Shown here: piece after piece, positions 7,952-17,995 of the stretch | Layout of the letters: the number at the start of each line of letters is the position of its first letter | How positions within the stretch are numbered: position 1 is the stretch's first letter | Assembly: GCA_963758555.1 (NCBI GenBank) | Contig: CAVWVW010000003.1 | Span: 1,798,001-1,862,000 of the forward strand | DNA: 64,000 nt | Origin: CAIUMH01 sp963758555 | Lineage (GTDB): Bacteria; Actinomycetota; Acidimicrobiia; Acidimicrobiales; RAAP-2 | Reading direction: 5' to 3' | Position numbers and translations under genes: made by a program | The notes under the pieces: model-generated | What the model was told of the DNA's origin: nothing | Database searches by the model: none | What the model saw: only the letters and a program-made list of their open reading frames with translations

Positions 7952-8731
7952 ATGGAGGGTGTGAGCACGTTCACCCACTGGCTCTGCGACCTCGACGGCG
8001 TCCTCATCAGCGACGACGGTGCCATCGACGGTGCCGCCGACTTCCTCAAGCGCCTGAGCGCCACTGAGAAGTCCTACCTGGTGCTGACCAACAACTCGCT
8101 CTACTCGCCCGAGGACCTTCATAAGCGTCTGGCCTCGATGGGCCTTGACGTCGCCCCTGAGCTGTTCTGGACGTCTGCGCTGGCCACGGCGCGCTACGTC
8201 CACGACCAGCGGCCCGACGGCACGGCGTTCGTCATCGGCGAAGCCTCCATGCACGAGGCGATGAGCGAGGTCGGCTACCGCCTCAACCGGAGCAACCCTG
8301 ACTACGTCGTCTTGGGCGAGACCCAGCACTACGACTTCGACGAGATCGCGCTCGCCGTCCAGCTGGTCGAGCGCGGCGCTCGCTTCATCGCCACGAACCC
8401 TGAGCCCACCGGTCCGTCAGAGAACGGGAGCCTGCCCGCCTGCGGTGCGCTGGCTGCCCTGATCGAGCGGTCTTCGGGGGTGAGCCCCTACTTCGTCGGC
8501 AAGCCCAACACGCTCATGCTCCGCGAGGGTCTCGACACCTTGGGCGGTCACTCGGGCTCCGCGGTGATGATCGGTGATCGCATGGAGACCGACATCCACG
8601 CCGGGGTCGAGTGCGGCCTGGCGACGATCCTCGTGCTCTCGGGGGTGACCACCAGCGATGACGTGGCTCGGTATCCCTACCGCCCAGGGCGCATCGTCGA
8701 GTCGGTCGCCGAGCTCATCGACGAGCTCTGA
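7952..8731 (+). CDS. HAD-superfamily IIA phosphatase (NagD-like)
   Basis: 259 residues. Motif I is LCDLDGVLISDDGAIDGA (nucleophile Asp and the next-but-one Asp), motif II LVLTNNS, motif III lysine in YFVGKPNTLML, and motif IV VMIGDRMETDIHAG. The large C2-type cap between motifs II and III places it in the IIA subclass with NagD and p-nitrophenyl phosphatases. The substrate is a small phosphate ester that cannot be told from sequence. Given that otsA is directly convergent, one could think of trehalose-6-phosphate, but OtsB enzymes belong to a different HAD subclass, so that is only a guess. Confidence 0.88.
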   Translation: MEGVSTFTHWLCDLDGVLISDDGAIDGAADFLKRLSATEKSYLVLTNNSLYSPEDLHKRLASMGLDVAPELFWTSALATARYVHDQRPDGTAFVIGEASMHEAMSEVGYRLNRSNPDYVVLGETQHYDFDEIALAVQLVERGARFIATNPEPTGPSENGSLPACGALAALIERSSGVSPYFVGKPNTLMLREGLDTLGGHSGSAVMIGDRMETDIHAGVECGLATILVLSGVTTSDDVARYPYRPGRIVESVAELIDEL

Positions 8732-10234
8732 GCCGACCGCGAAGCGGGCGCCGGCCCTTCCGAGCACCGACCTCTGGCGCCTCGAGGGCCTCGAGGAACT
8801 CTTGGGCCCACGCGTTGACGTCTCGGTCGAGCACAGCCGTGTGCATGGCGCGCATCCGCTGCGATGCCTCGTCCTCGCTCGTGGTCAGCGCCTCTCGGAT
8901 GATCTCCTTCAGGCCGTCGATGTCATGGGGGTTGACCAAGAACGCTCCGCTGAGCTCACCAGAGGCTCCAGCGAACTCGCTCAGCACCAGTCGACCGGTG
9001 CCGTCCGTTCGAGACGCCACGTACTCCTTGGCCACCAGGTTCATCCCGTCGCGCAGCGGTGTGACCATCATCACGTCGGCCGCCAGGTAGAGCGCCACGA
9101 GCTCGTCGGACTTGACGCTCTGGTAGAGGTAGTGGACGGCCGGGTGCCCGAGATCCGCGTGCTCGCCGTTGACCTTGCTCACCACCTCTTCGAGGTGTCG
9201 GCGCTCGTCTTGGTAGTGCGAGTCCTCCTCGCGACTCGGCACCGCGATCTGGACGATGGTGTGTCGATCTGCTCGCAGGGTGCCGTCGTCGTAGAGCTCC
9301 GCCGCCGCACGGATCCGCTGCTCGATGCCCTTGGTGTAGTCGAGGCGATCGACGCCCAAGAGCAGGACGCGGGGATCGCCGAGCTCACGACGGATCTCCT
9401 CTGAGCGTCGCTTGACCTTGGGGTCGAGAGGCGCGCTGCGCGAACCAGCCGCTGTCGATCGAGATGGGGAACGCACCGACCTGGATCGTGCGCCCGTCGT
9501 ACTCGACCCTTGCGTCAGTCCCTGTGGCTCCGAGCAGCTGGTGGGTGAGGCGGGCGAAGTTGTGCGCGGCGCCCGCGACCTGGAAGCCCACGAGATCGGC
9601 GCCCAGCATCCCCGCGAGGATCTCTCGCCGCCAGGGCAGCTGCATGAAGAGCTCGACCGGTGGGAACGGGATGTGCAGGAAGAAGCCGATCCGCAGGTCG
9701 CCGCGCAGCTCTCGAAGCATCTGGGGCACGAGCTGGAGCTGGTAGTCATGGATCCAGACCGTCGCACCTTCCGCGGCCTCGTGCGCCGCCGCCTCAGCGA
9801 AGCGCCGGTTCACCTCTCGGTACGAGTGCCACCAGCGACGCTCGTAGGTGGGTGTGCGAACCGCATCGTGATACAACGGCCAGAGCGTGGCGTTCGAGAA
9901 GCCCAGATAGAACGCCTCATACTCCTCGGCGCTCAGCACCACCTGGGCGAGGCCGATCCCCTCGTACTCGCGTGGGAGGCCAGCGATCTCCCGGGCGACC
10001 GCGGAGCCGATCCAGGTCCCCCGGCGACTCTGCAGGGCAGCGGTCAGCGCGGTGGCGAGCCCTCCGGTGCTCGGGATGAGCGTGTCGACGCCCTCTTTGG
10101 TCTCGACGTGGAGTGGAAGGCGGTTCGCCACCACCACCAGCGATGCTCCTGCCGGGCTCGCCTGTCTGCTCGCTCGTGTCGTCGCCCGTGGGCGACGCCC
10201 GCTGCACGCCGTCATGCACGTGCTCGACCACCAT
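8715..10234 (-). CDS. otsA: Trehalose-6-phosphate synthase (GT20), two +1 frameshifts
   Basis: About 505 residues once two single extra bases are ignored, near 10141-10160 and near 9421-9445. It joins UDP-glucose and glucose-6-phosphate into trehalose-6-phosphate. The middle frame gives SLVVVANRLPLH, EAFYLGFSNATLWPLYHD, VWIHDYQLQLVPQMLREL and GAFPISIDS; the last frame gives LLLGVDRLDYTKGIEQRI, TPLRDGMNLVAKEYVA and LVLSEFAGASGEL, all GT20 hallmarks. I place the start at ATG 10234, with GGGAGG five bases before it; the N-terminal stretch in that frame is acidic and natural-looking, while the alternative frame is arginine-rich nonsense. The 3' end overlaps the convergent HAD gene by 17 bp. No otsB is seen in the window. 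Confidence 0.9.
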
Positions 10235-10316
10235 CTCCGCCTCCCTCACACCTGCTCGCGCCCGCCAACCCGCCTCCACCACGGCGACCTGGCGCTTCGG
10301 TGCGCACCACGAGCTG

Positions 10317-10341
10317 TACCCAGAACGCAGGGGCCACGAAC
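10317..10341 (-). promoter_or_regulatory. Possible SigB-type promoter for otsA
   Basis: Minus strand GTTC (10341-10338), 16-nt spacer, GGGTA (10321-10317), about 85 nt before the otsA start. One mismatch in the -35 element. It would allow otsA expression apart from the DUF2252 gene upstream. Confidence 0.4.
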
Positions 10342-10399
10342 ATCTCAGGCGCGCTCGGTCCTGCGGCGACGGTCGGCGTGGCAGGTGGGCATGGGTCCC

Positions 10400-11878
10400 T
10401 CAGAGGTTGGAGAAGGCAACGACTCGCCCCTTGGCGGCGGCAAGAGCGAGGGCGTCATAGTCCCGCTCGTTCTGATCGGCGTAGAGCGAGGCGAAGGTGG
10501 CGATGGCCTCGTCGAAGACGGCTGACTTGCCGAGATAGGACGCGATCGCCAAGGAGTCGCCCGAGCGGGCGTGGGCCCGCGAGAGCGTCCACGCGCACAG
10601 CTCGCCGTAGACCTCGAGCGCGTCAGGTGCCATCTGCTCGACGTCGAGGGAGTACTTCCAGTCGCGCAGCTGGCGGACGTAGAAGTCGTGCGTCTCGCCG
10701 TCGCCCACCTGGTCGGTGCGCAGGTGCCCCAAGAAGATGTCGCTGGCTGACTGCATCATCCGCTGGCCGTCGACGACGCGATGGCCCTCGTTGGCGAAGG
10801 CTCCCGGCCCGGTGTAGCCCTGGAGCACCGAGGGCAGGGCCTCTTTGAGCTGCAAGAACAACGGCTCATCGCCATCATGATCGGTGAAGAGCAAGATCCA
10901 GCATCTCGTGCCGACGCTGCCCACGCCCACGACCTTGCGGGCCATGTCGGCCAGCGAATAGCGGCTGAAGAGCAGTCGGCGCTCGGGCGTGAGCGTCTCG
11001 ACGTACTTGTCGATCTCCGGGGGCAGCCGATCGAAGTAGGTGGCGACGACGGGCTCCTCTCCGACGAGGTGCGAGAGCGGCATGATGAGCGGCGGGTCAG
11101 CGATGATCCGGAGCTGGCCATCGATGGAGCCGCAGAGCTTGGAGAAGGCCTGCATCGAATCGCGCGTCTGCGCCTTCGCCAGACCCTTGTCGATCACCTT
11201 GGCGCTGCGCGCATCGATCCGGCTCTTGAACGTCGATCGCACCATGGTCTCGTCGGCTCGGGCGTACCAGACCTCGAGGTTGGTCATGGTGGCGAAGCCA
11301 GCCATGGCCTCCCGATAGTTCCGCACCGCCGAGGTCACCACACGGCGACGCTCCTTCTTCGAGAAGCCGTTGTCTCGACCCGCCACCTCCAGGCTGGCTG
11401 CCAAGCGCTTGACGTCCCACTCCCAAGGACCGGGCAAGGTCTCATCGAAGTCGTTCAGGCTGAAGAGGAGCTTGCGCTCGGGAGAGGCAAAGATCCCGAA
11501 GTTGGAGAGGTGGGCGTCGCCGCAGGCTTGGACGACGAGTCCGGTGGTCGGCGTCTGCGAGAGATCGTCAGCCATCGGCAGCGCAGCGCCTCGAAAGTAG
11601 GAGAAGGGCGAGACGAGCATCCGTCCGTAGCGGATGGGGATCAGGTCGGGCAAGCGGGTCGCTGCTTGCTGTTCGAGCAGATCGATCGGCGCAGGACGAT
11701 CGAGCGAGCGCTCGAAGCTGGCGTGCGACTCACGGGGCACGACCTTTCGGACCGCCTTGCCTCTCGCCACGCGGTCCTTGGCGCTGAGCGAGCCGAGGTG
11801 CCGATCGAGCTGCCCGCCGCGCACCTGGCCGGGGGCAGCCAGATCGTCCGTCGCCACCTCGCTGTGGGTCACCGCCAT
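10400..11878 (-). CDS. DUF2252 family protein (kinase-like fold)
   Basis: 492 residues. DUF2252 features are clear: an N-terminal region with ARGKAVRKVVPRESHASF and LIPIRYGRMLVSPFSYFRG, then VVQACGDAHLSNFGIFASPE and LNDFDETLPGPWEWDVKRLA. The GDAH..NF and DFDE motifs resemble the catalytic and metal loops of aminoglycoside-phosphotransferase-type kinases. No activity is established for the family to my knowledge. GGAGG lies just before the ATG. It is followed after 165 bp by otsA on the same strand, and it often sits near sugar or stress genes in actinobacteria; a role in osmolyte or storage-sugar metabolism is a guess. Confidence 0.9.
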   Translation of the reverse strand: MAVTHSEVATDDLAAPGQVRGGQLDRHLGSLSAKDRVARGKAVRKVVPRESHASFERSLDRPAPIDLLEQQAATRLPDLIPIRYGRMLVSPFSYFRGAALPMADDLSQTPTTGLVVQACGDAHLSNFGIFASPERKLLFSLNDFDETLPGPWEWDVKRLAASLEVAGRDNGFSKKERRRVVTSAVRNYREAMAGFATMTNLEVWYARADETMVRSTFKSRIDARSAKVIDKGLAKAQTRDSMQAFSKLCGSIDGQLRIIADPPLIMPLSHLVGEEPVVATYFDRLPPEIDKYVETLTPERRLLFSRYSLADMARKVVGVGSVGTRCWILLFTDHDGDEPLFLQLKEALPSVLQGYTGPGAFANEGHRVVDGQRMMQSASDIFLGHLRTDQVGDGETHDFYVRQLRDWKYSLDVEQMAPDALEVYGELCAWTLSRAHARSGDSLAIASYLGKSAVFDEAIATFASLYADQNERDYDALALAAAKGRVVAFSNL

Positions 11879-12103
11879 CGAGCCTCCATCAAACAGACAG
11901 GCCGTCTCTCGCTCGACGAGCGACGACTCGCTGTGTGCGAAGCATAGAAGTCAGAGCGCGCAGCGAGCCACGAACCAGCCGTTCTGAGCGCTGCTCCCGC
12001 CCGCCGGAGACGCTGCCAGAGGGCGTGAGCCAAGCCGGAGACGTCGGCTGCGAAGGCGTCGTGGCGACTTCAGGCGGTTCCCGCTTCGGGGTGCCGGGCG
12101 AAC

Positions 12104-12778
12104 CTACCGCTCGAAGCGATAGCCCACTCCGGGCTCGGTGAGCAGGTGCCTCGGGGCTGACGGATCGACCTCGATCTTGCGCCTGAGGCGAGCGAACAGC
12201 GTGCGGAGGTACTCGCTGACACCCTCGTAGCCGGGACCCCAGACCTCTCTGAGCAGCTCGTCCTGGGTGATCAAGCTCCCAGGATTCTTGGCGAGCAGCG
12301 CCAGGGCAGCCCACTCCTTCTTGGTCAGGTGCACCAGCTCACCAGCGCGCTCGACCCGATGGGCCGCCAGATCGATGCGCAGGTCCCCCGCCTCGACCAG
12401 CGGGTCATCGAGCCCCTCGCCCGTGCGTCGAAGCACCGCTCGGATGCGCGCCAAGAGCTCGTCCATGCCAAAGGGCTTGGTGACGTAGTCGTCCGCCCCC
12501 GCGTCGAGCGCGGCCACCTTGGAGGGACCTTGGTGCCGGGCGGACAGCACGATGATGGGCACCGAGCTCCACGCCCGGACCGCCTGGATGACCTCGAGAC
12601 CGCTGAAGCGAGGCAGGCCCAGGTCGAGCAGCACGACGTCAGGGGGCGACTCGGTGACCAGAGCGATCGCTGCCGCTCCGTCCGTGGCCGTCGTCAGCGC
12701 ATAGCCATGCGCTTCGAGCCCGATCCGCAGCGCGTTGAGGAGCGGAGCGTCGTCGTCGACGAGAAGGATCGAGGTCAT
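12104..12778 (-). CDS. kdpE: Response regulator KdpE
   Basis: 224 residues. Receiver domain: acidic pair in SILLVDDDAPLL, phospho-acceptor Asp in DVVLLDLGLPRFSG and the conserved Lys in YVTKPFGMDELLARI. C-terminal winged-helix DNA-binding domain of the OmpR type ends GVSEYLRTLFARLRRKIEVD. KdpE activates kdpFABC under low potassium or osmotic stress after phosphorylation by KdpD. The start overlaps the kdpD stop as ATGA. It is the last gene of the kdp locus. Confidence 0.95.
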   Translation of the reverse strand: MTSILLVDDDAPLLNALRIGLEAHGYALTTATDGAAAIALVTESPPDVVLLDLGLPRFSGLEVIQAVRAWSSVPIIVLSARHQGPSKVAALDAGADDYVTKPFGMDELLARIRAVLRRTGEGLDDPLVEAGDLRIDLAAHRVERAGELVHLTKKEWAALALLAKNPGSLITQDELLREVWGPGYEGVSEYLRTLFARLRRKIEVDPSAPRHLLTEPGVGYRFER

Positions 12779-15315
12779 CGTGATGGCTCTGCGCTCGTCG
12801 GCGATGGCTCCGAGCTCGTCGGCGACGACGCCAGCTCGAGGATCATCGTGCAGCCGCCGCCGGGCGTCTCCTCCATCAGGAGCTCGCCTCCCAGGATCTC
12901 GGTGAAGCCCCGAGCGATGGCGAGACCCAGCCCCACACCCTTGCCGTCAGCGACGTCGCCGCTCCGCTGGAAGGCCGTGAAGACCACGTCGTGCTCAGCT
13001 CGTCGGATGCCCGGCCCATGATCGACGACTCGCACCGACGCTCGACCTCCCAGCGCACCGATCTCCAGCTGCAGCGCTCCCCCGCCGTGGACCAAGCCGT
13101 TGAGCACGAGGTTGTAGACGATCCGCGAGACCAGCACCGGATCGGTCAGCAGCGAGATCGGTCCGGTCTCGTTCCGGCGCACCAGCTCGCGCTCGACGCC
13201 GGCTGCTCGGCACGCGTCGGCGGCAGCCACGTCGACGAGCTCCACCAGATCGCTCTCAGTGATGGCCAGCTCCACCGTCCCCTCATTGACTCTGCTCATG
13301 TCCAGGAGATCTTCGACCAACCCATCAAGCCGATCCGACTCGGTGTCGATCGAGTGGAGCAGCGACGCCGACTGCTCGGCCGAGAGCAGGGCTGAGGTGG
13401 ACAGCAAGGTCGTCGCCGCAGCCTTGATCGACGCCAGCGGCGTCCGCAGGTCATGGCTGACCGCCGCCAAGAGCGCGGAGCGAAGCTCATCGACCTGCAG
13501 CAGCGCACGACGCTCCGCGGCTGCTCGCCAGAGCTGGTCTCGCTCGAGTGCGGCGACGAGCTGGGTGGCGATGCCTTGGAGCAGCTCGAGGCTCGCTGGG
13601 TCGAGCCTGCGGCCGCTGTAGAGCAAGACGTGCTCTTCGCCGAGCGCGACGCGAACCGCTCCCGGCCCGACCGAGCCCACGGTGACCACGTCGACAGGGC
13701 CCTCGGGCGCCACACGCTCGATGGAGGCACCGTCGAGGTCGAAGATCCCCACCACGTCAGCCACCATCTCGCCCAGCGCTCGCTCACCTGCGGTGATGTG
13801 GCTCGCCACTCGGGCCAGGGAGCGAGCATCGCGCTCAGAGCGCAGAGCTGCTTGGCTCCGACGAGCAGCGGTGTCGACCAGGGTGCTGACGGTGGCGGCT
13901 GCCACCAAGAAGCTCACCAGCGCCAGCACGTCGCGGGTGTCGCCGATGGTGAAGGTGTGCACCGGCGGTGCGAAGTACCAGTTCGACAGCAAGAAGGCGG
14001 CGAGCCCCGCGACGAGCCCAGGTACCAGGCCACCGAGCGCGGCGACGGCGATGACCACCAGGAGATACGACGAGATCGCCAGCGGAAGGGTGGCCGACGT
14101 AGCATCGATCAGCAGCAAGGCGGTCACGATCGGGAACGCCACGAGCCCCAGCAAGATCGAGCCGACGAGTCGCCGTCGACTCAGGGGGCTGAGGCTGAAC
14201 GCCCACCGACGGCGGGTGCGGGGCTCGTTGAACTCATGCTCGGAGCCGATGACGTGCACGTCGATCTCGCCACGGGCTGCCCGCACGCACCTCGTCACGA
14301 TCGAGCCGCGAAAGAGCTCTTCTCGCCACGAGCGGCGTGAGGCGCCGAGGATCAGCTGGGTGGCGTTCTCGGACCGAGCCACACTGACCAGCGCCTGGGC
14401 GACGTCACTGCCCACCACCTCGAGGTAGCGACCCCCGAGCTCTTGGAGCAGCGCCACGTTCGCCTCGAGCTTTGAACCCGCACCCGAACTGGAACGGAGA
14501 CCGTCATCGCTTGTGATGGTGACCCCGACCAGCTCTGCCTTCGAGCGCTGCGCCATCCGAGCGGCTCGCCGGATGAGGCGATCTGCTCCCTGCGCACCGG
14601 TGACCGAGACCACCACGCGCTCCTTCGTCTCCCAGGACGACTCGATGCCATGGCGCTCTCGGTACTCGTGGAGCTCGTCGTCGACCCGATCGGCCAGCCA
14701 CAAGAGCGCCAGCTCGCGAAGCGCCGCCAGGTTCCCCGGCCGGAAGAAGTTGCTGAGCGCTGCGTCGATGCGCTCAGCCGGATAGACGTTGCCGTGCGCC
14801 AGACGTCGTCGGAGCGCCTCTGGGTCCATGTCGACCAGCTCGATCTGCTCCGCTCGCCGCACCACCTCATCGGGCACGGTCTCTCGCTGCGCGACGCCGG
14901 TGATCGTCTCGACCACGTCGTTGACGCTCTCGAGGTGCTGAAGGTTGAGCGTCGAGATGACGTCGATGCCCGCGGCCAAGAGATCTTCGACGTCCTCGTA
15001 GCGCTTGTGATGAAGCGTTCCGGGGACGTTGGTGTGTGCGAGCTCGTCGATCAGCACGACCTCAGGAGCACGGGCCAAGACCCCTTCGAGGTCGAGCTCG
15101 GAGAAGCGCTGGCCGCGGTAGTCCACCTCGAGTCGAGGGAGGACCTCTAAGGAGGCGAGCTGCTCTTGGGTGTGGATCCGCCCGTGGGTCTCGACCACGC
15201 CGACGACGACGTCAGTGCCTCGCTCGCGACGCCGAGCGCCCTCGTTGAGCATCGCGTAGGTCTTGCCCACGCCGGGAGCTGCTCCAAGGTAGATGCGCAG
15301 CCTGCCCCGTGCCAC
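12775..15315 (-). CDS. kdpD: Osmosensitive K+ channel histidine kinase KdpD
   Basis: 846 residues. The N-terminal KdpD domain has Walker A GAAPGVGKT and a Walker B-like segment VVLIDELAHTNVPGTLHHKR, followed by a USP-like domain (about 230-360). Four hydrophobic segments (about 385-480) are the membrane module. Then come a GAF-like region, the H box AVSHDLRTPLASIKAA, an N box (IVYNLVLNGLVHGGG) and G boxes (DHGPGIRRAE, GVGLGLAIARGF). It senses low K+ or turgor and phosphorylates KdpE. It begins three bases after kdpC and overlaps kdpE by ATGA. The C-terminal tail ends in a Ser/Pro/Glu repeat, which is a minor oddity. Confidence 0.96.
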   Translation of the reverse strand: MARGRLRIYLGAAPGVGKTYAMLNEGARRRERGTDVVVGVVETHGRIHTQEQLASLEVLPRLEVDYRGQRFSELDLEGVLARAPEVVLIDELAHTNVPGTLHHKRYEDVEDLLAAGIDVISTLNLQHLESVNDVVETITGVAQRETVPDEVVRRAEQIELVDMDPEALRRRLAHGNVYPAERIDAALSNFFRPGNLAALRELALLWLADRVDDELHEYRERHGIESSWETKERVVVSVTGAQGADRLIRRAARMAQRSKAELVGVTITSDDGLRSSSGAGSKLEANVALLQELGGRYLEVVGSDVAQALVSVARSENATQLILGASRRSWREELFRGSIVTRCVRAARGEIDVHVIGSEHEFNEPRTRRRWAFSLSPLSRRRLVGSILLGLVAFPIVTALLLIDATSATLPLAISSYLLVVIAVAALGGLVPGLVAGLAAFLLSNWYFAPPVHTFTIGDTRDVLALVSFLVAAATVSTLVDTAARRSQAALRSERDARSLARVASHITAGERALGEMVADVVGIFDLDGASIERVAPEGPVDVVTVGSVGPGAVRVALGEEHVLLYSGRRLDPASLELLQGIATQLVAALERDQLWRAAAERRALLQVDELRSALLAAVSHDLRTPLASIKAAATTLLSTSALLSAEQSASLLHSIDTESDRLDGLVEDLLDMSRVNEGTVELAITESDLVELVDVAAADACRAAGVERELVRRNETGPISLLTDPVLVSRIVYNLVLNGLVHGGGALQLEIGALGGRASVRVVDHGPGIRRAEHDVVFTAFQRSGDVADGKGVGLGLAIARGFTEILGGELLMEETPGGGCTMILELASSPTSSEPSPTSAEPSR

Positions 15316-15318
15316 CAG

Positions 15319-15924
15319 CTAGTGCTCCTTTGACGCCGAGGCCTTGTCGAGCGCCACGTTGAGCTCGAGGACGTTGACGCCCGGCTCTCCGAGGATACCG
15401 AGCACCCGACCTTCGGTCGCTTGATTGATGAGCTGGTCGACCTGCGCCAGGCTGAGGCCTCGTGCGTGGGCGACTCGAGCAGCTTGGAGGCGGGCGTTGG
15501 CGATCGAGATCTCGGGGTCCAGCCCTGAGCCGGAGCTCGTCACCGCGTCGACCGGAAGGGTGGCGTTAGCCGCCAGCCCGTTGAGCTTGCGATAGGCAGC
15601 CGCTTCCTTGGCCACCTCCTTGAGCAGCGCCGGGTTGGTGGGACCGAGGTTCGCCGCACCCGACGCCATGGCGTCGTAGTCAGCGGCCGACGGTCGGGGC
15701 TGGAAGTACTGAGGGAGGGGAGCACCCTTCGACGTGGTGAAGCTCTGGCCGATCAGCCCCGAGCCGACCACCTGGCCCGAGGCGTCCTTGACGAGCGATC
15801 CACCGGCCTGCCCGGGGAACGCCACCTTGGCCACACCTGTCACCACCAAGGGATAGGCGAGCCCGGTGAGGATCGTCATGAGGATCGTGAACAGCAGTGC
15901 GGTGAGCAGCGTCTTCCTCATCAC
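15319..15924 (-). CDS. kdpC: K+-transporting ATPase subunit KdpC
   Basis: 201 residues. One N-terminal membrane helix (LLTALLFTILMTILTGLAYP) then the conserved extracytoplasmic part: GSGLIGQSFTTSKGAPLPQYFQPRPSAADY region, VDAVTSSGSGLDPEIS and a C-terminal stretch with VNVLELNVALD. KdpC stabilises the KdpFABC complex and assists K+ binding. The start overlaps the kdpB stop as ATGA. Confidence 0.96.
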   Translation of the reverse strand: MMRKTLLTALLFTILMTILTGLAYPLVVTGVAKVAFPGQAGGSLVKDASGQVVGSGLIGQSFTTSKGAPLPQYFQPRPSAADYDAMASGAANLGPTNPALLKEVAKEAAAYRKLNGLAANATLPVDAVTSSGSGLDPEISIANARLQAARVAHARGLSLAQVDQLINQATEGRVLGILGEPGVNVLELNVALDKASASKEH

Positions 15925-17987
15925 TTCACCCCCAGTGCCGTGACCACCACGTCGATGAGCTTGATCCCGATGAAGGGCACGATGACACCTCCGAGTCCGT
16001 AGATGAGCAGGTTCCGCCGCAAGATCGAGGCCGCACCGGTCGCTCGGAAGCGCACGCCACGAAGCGCCAAGGGGATCAGCGCCACGATGATCAGCGCGTT
16101 GAAGATGACCGCCGAGAGGATCGCCGAGTGCGGGCTCGACAGGTGCATGATGTTGATCGGCTTGAGCTCAGGGAAGGCCACGACGAACATCGCCGGCACG
16201 ATGGCGAAGAACTTCGCGATGTCGTTGGTGATCGAGAAGGTGGTCAGCGAGCCGCGCGTGATGAGCAGCTGCTTGCCGATCTCGACGATCTCGATCAGCT
16301 TGGTCGGGTTCGAGTCGAGATCCACCATGTTCCCGGCCTCCTTGGCGGCCTGGGTGCCGGTGTTCATCGCCACGCCGACGTCTGCTTGGGCCAAGGCCGG
16401 TGCGTCGTTGGTGCCGTCACCGGTCATCGCCACCAAGTGGCCGCCTTCTTGCTCCGAACGGATCAAGGCCAGCTTGTCCTCGGGGGTGGCCTCAGCAAGG
16501 AAGTCATCGACCCCTGCCTCCGCCGCGATGGCCCGGGCGGTCAGCGGGTTGTCACCGGTGACCATCACGGTGCGGATGCCCATCTTGCGCATCTCGGCGA
16601 AGCGCTCGACCATGCCGGGCTTGACCACGTCCTTGAGGTGGATCACGCCGAGCACGGTGGCGTTCTCCGCCACCACCAAGGGGGTGCCGCCGCTGACCGA
16701 GATCCCGTCGACCACGACGCCAAGCTGCTCGGGGATCTGCCCTCCTTGGCTCCGGACCCACTCGGTGACCGATGAGGCGGCTCCCTTGCGGATCGAGCGC
16801 GCCCCTGCGTCGACGCCGCTCATCCGAGTCTGAGCCGTGAACGGGACGAGCTCCGCGCCGTCGAGCGGCGTGGCGGGCAGCGAGAACTCCGCTTCGACGA
16901 GCTCGACGATCGAGCGGCCCTCGGGCGTCTCGTCAGCCAAGCTCGACTGGAGCGCCGCGGCCGCCAGGTCGAGGGTCGAGACGTCAGGCATCGGGACGAT
17001 CTCTGAGGCACGACGGTTGCCGAAGGTGATCGTCCCTGTCTTGTCGAGCAGCAGCGTCGAGCAGTCCCCGGCCGCCTCGACGGCGCGTCCCGACATGGCG
17101 AGGACGTTGCGCTGGACCAGGCGATCCATCCCCGCGATGCCGATGGCGCTGAGCAGCGCTCCGATCGTGGTCGGGATGAGGCAGACGAACAGGGCCACCA
17201 GGACCACCACCGACTGGGGTGCGTTCGAGTAGATGGCGAAGGGCTGCAACGTCACGATGGCGATGACGAAGACCAAGGTGAGGCCGGCCAGCAAGATGTC
17301 GAGCGCGATCTCGTTCGGCGTCTTCTGTCGGCTTGCTCCCTCGACGAGGGCGATCATCCGGTCGAGGAACGTCTCGCCGGGGTTCGAGGTGATCCGGACC
17401 ACGATGCGGTCAGAGAGCACCCTCGTGCCACCGGTGACCGCCGAGCGATCGCCACCGGACTCACGGATCACCGGAGCGGACTCACCGGTGATCGCCGACT
17501 CATCCACCGTGGCGATGCCCTCGACGATCTCGCCGTCGCCGGGGATGACCTCGCCGGCCACCACCTCGCAGAGATCTCCGACACGCAGCTCAGCCGAGGG
17601 GACCTCGACGATGCCGTCGTCGCGCAGGACCCGAGCCATGGTGTCGGCCCTCGTCCTGCGCAAGGCGTCTGCCTGGGCCTTGCCGCGACCCTCCGCCACA
17701 GCTTCGGCGAAGTTGGCGAAGACGACGGTGATCGCCAGCCAGAAGACGACCAGGCCCGCAAAGACGTTGGTCGAGCTGGGCGAGGTGCTGAAGTCCTTGA
17801 TCCAGAAGCCAGCCGCCAAGAGGGTCGTCACCTCGACGGTGAACATGACCGGGTTGCGCACCATGTGGCGCGGGCTCAGCTTGGTGAGCGACTCGATCAC
17901 CGCACGCCGAAGCATCCCGGGCTCCATGGCGAACATGCCCTTGCGAGGTGCCGCAGTCTGGACCTCATTTTCGAGAGTGGAAGTCAT
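15921..17987 (-). CDS. kdpB: K+-transporting P-type ATPase catalytic subunit KdpB
   Basis: 688 residues, the normal KdpB length. Phosphorylation site LLLDKTGTITFGNR, actuator motif ESAITGESAPVI, hinge VAMTGDGTNDAPALAQADVG and the KdpB wording AMNTGTQAAKEAGNMVDLDS. It hydrolyses ATP to drive K+ import through KdpA. I chose ATG 17987 because AGGAGCATCG is right before it; the frame is open about 250 bp further upstream, but this overlaps kdpA and is not KdpB-like. It follows kdpA by 8 bp. Confidence 0.97.
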   Translation of the reverse strand: MTSTLENEVQTAAPRKGMFAMEPGMLRRAVIESLTKLSPRHMVRNPVMFTVEVTTLLAAGFWIKDFSTSPSSTNVFAGLVVFWLAITVVFANFAEAVAEGRGKAQADALRRTRADTMARVLRDDGIVEVPSAELRVGDLCEVVAGEVIPGDGEIVEGIATVDESAITGESAPVIRESGGDRSAVTGGTRVLSDRIVVRITSNPGETFLDRMIALVEGASRQKTPNEIALDILLAGLTLVFVIAIVTLQPFAIYSNAPQSVVVLVALFVCLIPTTIGALLSAIGIAGMDRLVQRNVLAMSGRAVEAAGDCSTLLLDKTGTITFGNRRASEIVPMPDVSTLDLAAAALQSSLADETPEGRSIVELVEAEFSLPATPLDGAELVPFTAQTRMSGVDAGARSIRKGAASSVTEWVRSQGGQIPEQLGVVVDGISVSGGTPLVVAENATVLGVIHLKDVVKPGMVERFAEMRKMGIRTVMVTGDNPLTARAIAAEAGVDDFLAEATPEDKLALIRSEQEGGHLVAMTGDGTNDAPALAQADVGVAMNTGTQAAKEAGNMVDLDSNPTKLIEIVEIGKQLLITRGSLTTFSITNDIAKFFAIVPAMFVVAFPELKPINIMHLSSPHSAILSAVIFNALIIVALIPLALRGVRFRATGAASILRRNLLIYGLGGVIVPFIGIKLIDVVVTALGVK

Positions 17988-17995
17988 CGATGCTC

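Noticed and set aside
7952..8731. Naming the HAD enzyme trehalose-6-phosphate phosphatase because otsA is adjacent
   Set aside because: Its cap type and motifs are HAD-IIA (NagD-like), whereas OtsB is HAD-IIB.
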